Shown here: in pieces, positions 56,604 to 64,000 of the stretch
Numbering within the stretch: the first letter of the stretch is position 1
Layout of the letters: each line of letters opens with the position of its first letter
Assembly: GCA_011947345.1 (NCBI GenBank)
Contig: JAAVTG010000798.1
Span: 101,966-165,965 of the forward strand
Source: Phytophthora quininea
Taxonomy: Eukaryota > Oomycota > Peronosporomycetes > Peronosporales > Peronosporaceae
Direction of reading: 5' to 3'
DNA: 64,000 nucleotides
The notes under the pieces: generated by a model
Seen by the model: the letters and a program-made list of their open reading frames with translations, nothing else
What the model was told of the DNA's origin: nothing
The model's database searches: none
Position numbers and translations under genes: made by a program

Positions 56604-58565
56604 CAATGCGTACCTAAAAGCGTCCTAAGCCTAACAATTTGTCCTAAAAGCCGGGCTTCTTTTATGTGAGTCACATGAGTATTAGGACGCGTTTAGGACA
56701 AACCTGGCAGAAATTTTAGGCTTAGGACACATTTTTCAGCATACAAAGCTCCATACAAAAGCAAATCAAAATCAAATATCTATCCGAGCAAAACCTTGCA
56801 ATAAGCTAGAAAAAGCCTACTCAAGAGGGTAATCATCAGGGATCGTTGGATCGGCGCAGTCAGCATGTGCTGGTGGTTCACGGACGCCTGCACGCACTTG
56901 ATTCACCATCTCTTTCACACGCGCTGCTTCATTTTTGGTGACTTGGAGCCAGACGTACGGGCTAGGATGCGCATTCTTGAAGCACTGCTGATAGTGAAAG
57001 TTGTATGATTCAACTGGGTTGTTCGTGCGGTTTTTGATGTCGTCGGAGCTCAACATCATCTCATTCACGTTCCACCAGCTCGGCTCAAACTTCACCATCC
57101 ATGTCTGTGTAAAGTAAGACCATAATGTGTTCCACGCCTTTTTAGAGCCTTACTCGTCGATCTTGGATCGCACATACGAAATTCCACTTGACTTGATCTC
57201 ACTGATGGGGATTACGGTCAGCACATCGATGACACCTCGTCTCATTGCAGTCGACACGTGCTCCTTCGGGATCCGCAAGTCGATCAGCTTCCTGCGTATG
57301 GCTTGCTTCCAGTGAAAGAGACAGCCCACCATTGCTGATGTTGGAAAGGCCTTCGTGACTGCGTTGATAAGGGCGAGTTCAAAGTCGCACGTAACAGTGC
57401 GTGGTTTCAACTTGAAGTTGATTGACGCTTGGATCCAGTACAGCGCGTTTGTGTAGGTTGCCTCGCACTTAGATGTTGCAAGCACGTAGGCTACAGGAAC
57501 GTACACGTCGACAGAGGCATCGTGTGCAACAATGATGATCACCTGGTAAAATGGCTTTGGGCAGATCTTGAATGTTCCGTCAATGAACAAAGCCAGACCG
57601 GGGTGCTTGAGGGTCGAGATTTTTTCAGGATGTGCAAAGCCGCAGATTCTCTGAAGCACATTCTTGCTGACGAACGCTGAGTTGAAGAGTAGGAAAAACC
57701 GTTCATCCATCTCAGACAGAAAGCAGCGCGGTTCAGTCTCGATCGTCCGAAAAAATCACCTCCGTTGACAGTCTCACGGACAAACGGCACGTGCCGAATG
57801 CCCTTGTTGCGGCTGAGCGCCTGAAAAGGCTGGTCTTTGTACTTGGTCTTGAGCACGTCGTACACGTTAACCCAAACTCTCCCTGGAATTATAGAAAGGT
57901 CGGCCTGCCCTGCCTCTTCTAGGAGCTCCTTCATTTCCGCAACGGCATTGATTGCAGCCTTGGTAGGCTTCTCACAACTGTGCTCGTTCTTGACAATTGT
58001 TGGAGCTCCCTCGGAAACGACGAGACGGTATGGACACCTTGAGCGATGGTTGGCACATGACAGATACTGCCGCTTGATTTCGCCCTCCTCTTTAATGGTC
58101 CTCTTGATGTGGAACGCATGCTCGTCGTAGTTCATTTTGACGAATGAAGAAAGTTGAGACCAGGCTAGTTTTAAGAGCGCGTGAAGCGCAATAGCAGATG
58201 CCTCCGACAATGGGAGAAGTTTTGGATAATATTGTGCATACTACAAATAAATTGTGGCCGTCATTTACGCATGCAAACCTCGAGATACGTCAGAACCTGT
58301 TTGAAATAATAAACTGAAGTGCTCGTTTATGGTTTCAAGTACAATTGTGCTACAAGTGACCTCCAAAACACGATATAAAAGGAAAAATGATAGATAACAT
58401 TTATCTGTTTTGACGTTAGTTCTGGCTGAACAGCAGTGAACCCATCATTCATTAGGACGCGGTAGGACTCGGCCAAATTGTGGACGCACCAGAATTATAG
58501 GACGCCATTAGGACAAAATGTTTAGGACAAAACGTTCGGCTTAGGATGCTTTTAGGTACGCATTG
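56604..58565 (-). mobile_element. Mutator-like (MULE) DNA transposon
   Basis: 1962 bp with terminal inverted repeats: CAATGCGTACCTAAAAGCGT at 56604 and the same with one change (GCAT) reading in from 58565, continuing TCCTAAGCC on both sides. TTTAGGACA/TGTCCTAA words recur inside each end. It carries a MULE transposase on the minus strand. It sits inside array unit 6, whose sequence continues on both sides. An exact 8-11-bp target duplication is not visible; both flanks hold a similar TATTTGAGT...GATTA stretch. Confidence 0.85.
56817..58210 (-). pseudogene. MULE transposase, broken
   Basis: The N-terminal zinc-binding motif of FLYWCH/FAR1 type reads YLSCANHRSRCPYRLVV...NEHSC (about 58070-57970). 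The MULE catalytic core (57710-57300) has GLALFIDGTFKICPKPFYQV, TVTCDFELALINAV and GCLFHWKQAIRRKL. The C-terminal part (57149-56817) has FEPSWWNVNEMM and KNRTNNPVESYNFHYQ. Breaks: a one-base slip near 57755 (TTTTTT run) and an in-frame TAA at 57150-57152, after which the same frame continues. A stop codon, unlike the slip, is not a typical indel error, so this copy is probably inactive. Confidence 0.85.
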
Positions 58566-59000
58566 TATGTACTCTATTTGAGTATGTGATTACGAGAAAT
58601 ATGGTGTGTAAGGTCGGAATGTGCGTAGTAACTGAATATGCGCGTGTAGGTTTGAACGGTTGTATAGTACGAGTGTATGCCGAGTATAATTAGAGGCTGG
58701 GAAGTATGTGTAGAGTGGGAATGTATGCAGAGTATGAGTGTTGTGGTGTATGAATGTTTATGGTTTGATAATAACATGGTGTCGTTTGAGTTAAAATGAA
58801 AGTGTAAATAGTATGATTTGGTGATAGGTAAATGAGAAAGATAGGATGGGAGTGAAAGAAAAAGGAAGGAATGATAATAGTTGATTATAATGAGATGGAT
58901 TGGGATTGATAAGAAAGGTGATTTGAATGAATTGATAGAGAGTTAGTTGGTTAGTAATGTGGAAAATTGAGAAGAAGAAGTATGTGGAGAGTATGGATGG
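58566..59000 (+). repeat. Array unit 6, right part (GT-rich tail)
   Basis: Resumes the unit tail after the MULE (TATTTGAGTATGTGATTACGAG..., compare 55480-55510). It grades into AG/GT-rich DNA up to the TIR at 59001. Confidence 0.7.
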
Positions 59001-59142
59001 TATATGAGAGACATTTTATCAAAAGTATCCTTATGGCCATTTTGAGTTTTTTTGTAATGAGCCTCGGAAGTCTGTGGATGGTTCGAGTGCCAGTTTTCGT
59101 CGAGCCGAGAAAAACGCAAAAACTGATCGATCCTCCGAAAGC

Positions 59143-62100
59143 ATGTCTTCCGACAGCGACGAAGGCTCCTCCGACGCTGCCTCAGCGGCAGGCTGCTCCC
59201 CGACGGACGATGACGACGCTCCGACCTCTTCGGAGGTCTCTGTTCCCAGGTCTGGGCCTCTTGTCGACGAGCTTCAGGACGTTGCCGCCCAAGTTTCTAA
59301 GCTGGAAGCGGTGGGGTGCTGCACCAAGCATTGCTTTGTCGGGAAGCGAGACGCGGCCATCAATTTCTTCCTCTCGGTGTCCCACATGTCCAAGAGCGAG
59401 CACCAGGTGTCGCTGCTAACCGCCTTGGGGTCTCCGCCGCAACGTCCGACACAGCTGCAGGTTCCCGAGAACGGTTCCCCTACAACCTACCGTTCGTCGG
59501 TGTCGTGTGTAAGTTCGCTTTCGAGAATGCCTATGGAATCAGCCACAGAACGCTATCTATCTATCGCAAAAGGTTGAAAGATGGCTGGATATCTGCTAAG
59601 GAGCATGGCAACACTGAGAATAAGAACGCGGCGGCCATGGATGAAGATCTACTTGTAGGGTGGTTCGAGTCGATTGCTGATACGTTTGGCGAGGTTGTTC
59701 CGGTCCGTGTGCAGTGCAAGCCGTTAGGCGCATCAAAGCAGCGGCGCTACTCGTATGCCCTACACACGCTGCTACCGCCCGTGTTTACATGGGAGATGCT
59801 GTGTGAGGAATACAAAAAGCACCTAGATGAGTTGTACGAAGATACTCCACGCCCGTCACGGAGCGCATTCACGCGGATCCTTCACAAAAATGCTCGACAA
59901 TTGGTATACGATCCGGAAGAAGCCAGGTGTGTGACGTGTGTTCGATCTACCGCAATAGGATGATCGCTGAAGCAGACGCTGTAGAGACCGAGGTGTGGTG
60001 AAGCTTGTTGCGGATTGATGGGAAGAGACCGCGATTGTTGGATGATGGTGAGGGATGGGTGAGACACACAGAGAACATTCGGAGAACTCCCGACCGACCG
60101 ACCGCGATCAGTTTTGGGTTGGTCACTTTAGTCGGTCATTGGTGGTCGATCACGAGCAATCATTTCGGTACACGGTCACTTTCGGTTGATCAGGTGCGAT
60201 CATTTCGACACGCGATCACGATCACTTCCGGTGATCACTGTGCATCGGTCATGTGCAGTTATGTGGGTATGCAATCAGTCTCTGGTGGCACTCTACGATC
60301 GAGTGGATGTTGCGCAAAGGAAGCCCGGCGAAGGAGTGATGCGCAAGCAAGTTGAAGGACGGCGGAGCTGATTAATACCCAATGAGCGGTGACAAGATCT
60401 TGGGTGCTCTCTTTGAAGCAAGGGCAAAGTAAGGATAGTGTAGAGGAGTGCAGACAGCTGTAGTGGATAGAGAAGAATGCTAAAGAACAAACAGAGTTGA
60501 TTTTCCCTGGAACGCACAAGAGGCATCGGTCACGGGAAGGCATATTGGCCCACCCACGCCGTCAATTCGCAGAGGGCCCGGAAGGTTTTGGCCGGTGATC
60601 ACTCACCCCTGAGATCCCGCTATCGGAAGCGGTTACGCTCGCAAGAGCCCAAGCAAAGGAAAGGGCAAGGACAAGAAGGGCCCAAGACAGCGTCTGGCCC
60701 GTCGACCACGAGCTCGAAGACTCGCTCGGAGGACGACACCCCAACCCGGACAGCAGGCGAAGCATATCCACGCTGCTGCCCAAGGTCCCGCGACTACCCA
60801 AGTCGGTTCAAGTGACCATCAACCCACTCATCTCCAAGCCACCTGAAGAGCGTTACACGCTCGCCGACGGGTACACAAGGTGAGAAAGAGTTCAGCACAC
60901 GCACGGCATATCGGAGTACCCCTCCGCAGTCGGCAGTCTGGGCACCGTGCGCAAGAGCGGTTTCGGTAAATCGCGCTCCGCCACAGAGGTATTCGGTGAG
61001 CATCTAACGTCGGCCAAAGCTATGAGGTGGGTAGAGATACTTTTGATTAGTTGCCATGATTTCCTGACGTATATCTAAATTTTGTATGGATTTGTGTAGG
61101 GTTGCTTATCGCCTGGATGTTGCTCAGAGCGATAAGGACAGCATCGTCTTAATCATGGACTATGCTCAAAATCTCACGCTGCCGCATGTGCCTGACGTTT
61201 CCTCGAGCTGGTATTTCCTTTCGTTAATTTCTGTTTCTCTATTTGGAGTGTATTGCGCGAACGACTCCAGCTACAATTACTTCATGTATTCGGAAAGAAA
61301 GGGTGGCAAAGGGGCAAATGAAGTGACAAGCATGCTGCACCACGCTCTGGATCTGTACTGTGTTTTCGATGCCGCCAACAAGGAAGTTGTTGACCTGGAT
61401 GAAACACGCGTTCGAGTCACTGTGTGGGCTGACAACTGTGGGGGCAGAACAAGAACTCTCAGGTTGTCTGGTACTTAATGTTTCTGGTGGAGTATGGCGT
61501 TTTGCACGAAGCAAATTTAAAATTCTTCACAAAAGGCCATACTAAGAACGCGTGTGACCGCGGTTTCGGTATTATTAAAAGACACATGCGTCGTGAGTCA
61601 TGCTGGACTATGCCGACCCTAGTGGAAGCAGTAGATCGAGCCACTGAGAACGTTAGCGTTGTGAACCTCGAGGAGGAGAGCCATCCTTTTGGGCATCGAA
61701 AAAGGTTTTTGCAGCTAGATACCGAAAGCTGGCTGGTATACAAAAGTATCATATTTTTCGAATGACGCGCGAGAAGCCAGGCTTTGTGGAGTGTAAAGAA
61801 ACCCCCGCGGCGAAAGGCGTCTGGGTAAGGCTCCATAAAGACAAAGACCCAAAAGCACAGTCGCTGGCGGAGTTTACGAGAGCATGGAGCGCAGTTCCCA
61901 AAGCCGAAGACAAGGCGCTGAATCCTGAGAAGATTTCTGACATCTACAACAAGGTGCTTCCGTTCGTGCCTAGTCAGTTTGCTGACGATCCAATTTACCA
62001 GAAGCCCTCAGAGTCCATTGCAGAGACTGCACGAGAGATTAAGCGGGCGCGGCGCAGCAGAGCCGACAACAAAAGAAAGCAAAGAGACGAGGAAAACGAG

Positions 62101-62193
62101 CAGAAGGAGAAGGAGAACGAGCACGAGCTAGACGAGCAGGAGGAGAACGAGCAAGTCGACGACGACGACGAAGGTAAAGAAGCTAAAGTGTAG
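59143..62193 (+). pseudogene. Transposase of the 46-bp-TIR element (DUF7869-like), interrupted
   Basis: Starts at ATG 59143 with an acidic Ser/Asp-rich N-terminus, then VCKFAFENAYGISHRTLSIY, then a CxxC-like site near 59925 (CDVCSIYRNRM in the adjoining frame). The frame is cut at 59993 by the LTR-like insert and resumes at 60990 (FGEHLTSAKAMR). An intron 61027-61099 (GTGGGT...GTGTAG) follows. The core reads SIVLIMDYAQNLTLPHVPDV, YSERKGGKGANEVTSML, VTVWADNCGG (about 61425) and FTKGHTKNACDRGFGIIKRH. The motif set is that of the DNCGGQN family (DUF7869, named from memory), with Asp residues suited to a DDE/RNase H fold. The tail is very acidic/basic. The frame slips at about 59430, 59935, 61440 (GGGGG) and 61750. 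Presumed inactive because of the insertion. Confidence 0.7.
59994..60985. mobile_element. Probable solo LTR (992 bp) nested in the transposase gene
   Basis: Begins TGTGG and ends CCACA, a 5-base inverted end with the TG...CA of LTRs, flanked by GAGG on both sides (59990-59993 and 60986-60989). Removing it and one GAGG puts the transposase frame back together (GAG GTA TTC GGT). The interior has no protein of known kind. At 60090-60260 it holds a dense run of GATCA/GGTCA words. Alternative: another kind of non-coding insertion, as no internal retroelement sequence is present here. Confidence 0.6.
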
Positions 62194-62546
62194 TACAAAT
62201 GGCTACTCTGTTAAGGATACTTTCGAGTAACCAGAAACTTTTTTATCTCAATATCTTATTCAAATGTCATTTTGAAATTGTTCTAGTGTGTTTTAACGCG
62301 CGTGGATTGGCTGATCAGAAAGTCCTGGATTTCAGCTTTAAGAACATGTAAAAATGTGAAATCGGCATTTTTGGTCACCTGGGCGTGATGTATGTCTTCA
62401 CCACGGCATAACTTTGCTTCTCCATCGAATTTTCAGACGTGAAATGGCTCTGGGGTAGCTAAGCTGCCACCGTTTCGCCCTAGACTAGTCATTAAATAAC
62501 CTCAAAATGGCCATAAGGATACTTTTGATAAAATGTCTCTCATATA

Positions 62547-63825
62547 ATAGTGTAAGAGTGTATATAAGTGTAAGTGTATGAGGTGTGTAAGAGTAGATAT
62601 GTAGATACAGTATAGAGAAGTATGAGTATGTGAAATAGGAAGGTTTAAAGAAGGAGTATGTAGAGAATAAATGGGTGTAGTGTAAAGTATAAATGTGTAA
62701 AAAGAGTGTGTAAGAAGAGAAAAAATGGAGTTAAGGAAGGAATAGAGAAAGTTTGAGTAATAGAAATTGAAAAAATGATGGGTGTTTGTGTGTTGGTGTG
62801 TGTGTATGTAGAGTATGGATGTTTGTGGTGAATAGAAATGTATGTGGAGTGTAAGTGTAAGTATGTGTGAGTGTAAATAGAGAGTAAGTGTAAAAAGTGT
62901 GATTGTGAATAGAGTGTGATTGTTGTAGAGTATAAGTGTGTGTAAAGAATGAGTATGTGAGAGTGTGAGGATGTGTACGTGAGAGGGTGAGTGTTGTGGA
63001 GTGTGAGTGTTGTAGAGTGTGAGTATGTGTAGAGTGTGAGTGTTGTAGAGTGTGTGTAGAGTGTGAGTGTGAGTATGTGTAGAGTGTGAGTGTGTGTAAA
63101 GTATGAGTATGTGAGAGTATGAGGATGTGTATGTGTAGAGTGTGAGGATGTGTATGTGTAGAGTGTGAGGATGTGTATGTGTAGAGTGTGATTGTTGTAG
63201 AGTATAAGTGTGTGTAAAGTATGAGTATGTGAGAGTGTGAGGATGTGTATGTGTAGAGTGTGAGGATGTGTATGTGTAGAGTGTGATTGTTGTAGAGTAT
63301 AAGTGTGTGTAAAGTATGAGTATGTGAGAGTGTGAGGATGTGTATGTGTAGAGTGTGAGGATGTGTAAGTGTAGAGTGTGAGTGTGTGTAGAGTGTGTGT
63401 GTAGAGGGTGAGTGTTGTAGAGTGTGAGTGTGTGTAGAGTGTTGTAGAGTGTGAGTATGTGTAGAGTGTGTGTAGAGTGTGAGTGTTGTAGAGTGTGAGT
63501 GTTGTATAGTGTGAGTGTGAGTGTTGTAGAGTGTGAGTATGTGTAGAGTGTGTGTAGAGTGTGAGTGTGAGTGTGTAGAGTGTGAGTGTGTGTGGAGTGT
63601 GAGTGTGTGTGGAGAGTGAGTGAGTGTAGAGTGTGAGTGTGTGTAGAGTATAAGTGTATGTAAAGTATGAGTATGTGAGAGTGTGAGGATGTGTATGTGT
63701 AGAGTGTGAGGATGTGTATGTATAGAGTGTGAGTGTGAGTGTGTGTAGAGTGTGAGTGTGTGTAAAGTATGAGTATGTGAGAGTATGAGAATGTGTATGT
63801 GAGAGGGTGAGTGTTGTAGAGTGTG
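62547..63825 (+). repeat. GT-rich subtelomeric repeat
   Basis: Degenerate repeats of GTGTAGAGTGTGAGT and GTGAGGATGTGTATGTGTAGA, almost free of C on this strand. Longer repeat units are visible: the block AGTATAAGTGTGTGTAAAGTATGAGTATGTGAGAGT recurs near 62931, 63201, 63297 and 63650. The same kind of sequence forms the tails of the array units. No genes. Confidence 0.85.
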
Positions 63826-64000
63826 AGGGTTTAGGGTTTAGGGTTTTAGGGTTTAGGGTTTAGGGGTTAGGGTTTAGGGTTTAGGGTTTAGGGTTTAGGG
63901 TTTAGGGTTTAGGGTTTAGGGTTTAGGGTTTAGGGTTTAGGGTTTAGGGTTTAGGGTTTAGGGTTTAGGGTTTAGGGTTTAGGGTTTAGGGTTTAGGGTT
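63826..64000 (+). repeat. Telomere, (TTTAGGG)n
   Basis: About 24 copies of TTTAGGG, G-rich strand reading toward the window end, so this is the right end of the chromosome. The first copies include variants (GGGTTTTAGGG at 63841, TTTAGGGGTTAGGG at 63860); the rest are uniform. The sequence stops inside the repeat, so true length is unknown. Confidence 0.98.

Larger units (their letters stand above)
59001..62546 (+). mobile_element. DNA transposon with 46-bp perfect TIRs and DNCGG-type transposase
   Basis: Bases 59001-59046 and 62501-62546 are exact reverse complements (TATATGAGAGACATTTTATC...TTTTGAG), and the similarity continues weakly inward. The ends are TATA palindromes, so a TA or TATA target duplication cannot be separated from the TIR. 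It carries one plus-strand gene with a DDE-like DNCGG motif and is split by a 992-bp solo-LTR-like insertion. Without that insert the element would be about 2.55 kb. It sits between the tandem array tail and the GT-rich subtelomere; similar GT-rich DNA flanks both ends. Confidence 0.8.

Noticed and set aside
1..64000. tRNA, rRNA and CRISPR features.
   Set aside because: No tRNA-like arms or internal promoter boxes, no rRNA stretches and no spaced direct repeats of CRISPR type were seen. A covariance-model scan would be decisive for tRNAs.

Overview
This window is the right-hand end of a chromosome from an oomycete, most likely a Phytophthora or a close relative. The last 175 bases are TTTAGGG telomere repeats reading outward. 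The genes are compact and have short introns (about 50-120 nt). The gene content fits: oligopeptide and folate transporter families, a tandem pseudokinase-kinase, a CPAP centriole protein (expected where there are flagellated zoospores), and a decayed RxLR-type effector.

Layout. Bases 1-28921 are housekeeping: VPS15 (5' end outside the window), a NOL12/Rrp17 nucleolar protein, a broken RxLR-like effector, a GBP-type dynamin-superfamily GTPase with a PH domain, a tandem kinase, an unidentified coiled-coil protein, a small complex I subunit, CPAP/SAS-4, two related small secreted proteins, a sphingosine kinase and an SHPRH-like SNF2/RING helicase. Bases 29062-44976 are a membrane-transport cluster: four POT/PTR paralogues (three on minus, one on plus), a potassium channel with a large extra membrane module, and a folate-biopterin transporter. 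An hAT-type MITE with a perfect 8-bp target duplication lies between the first two POT genes.

From 45600 to the end the DNA is subtelomeric. It holds a Copia remnant, a Gypsy remnant, then a tandem array of six units of 1.1-1.5 kb (49301-59000). Each unit carries a TATA-like tract, a signal-peptide exon and up to six 129-bp subrepeats that read on the plus strand as one 43-residue repeat. The sixth unit is split by a Mutator-like transposon (56604-58565). Next is a 3.5-kb DNA transposon with 46-bp perfect terminal inverted repeats and a DNCGG-motif transposase (59001-62546), itself split by a probable solo LTR (59994-60985). GT-rich subtelomeric repeat and telomere follow.

Nearly every long gene is broken by apparent one-base frameshifts, several in short homopolymers. 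The same happens in strongly conserved single-copy genes, so I read these mainly as uncorrected long-read errors and annotate the genes as whole loci. Exon joins given are read from GT/AG sites and reading frame only.
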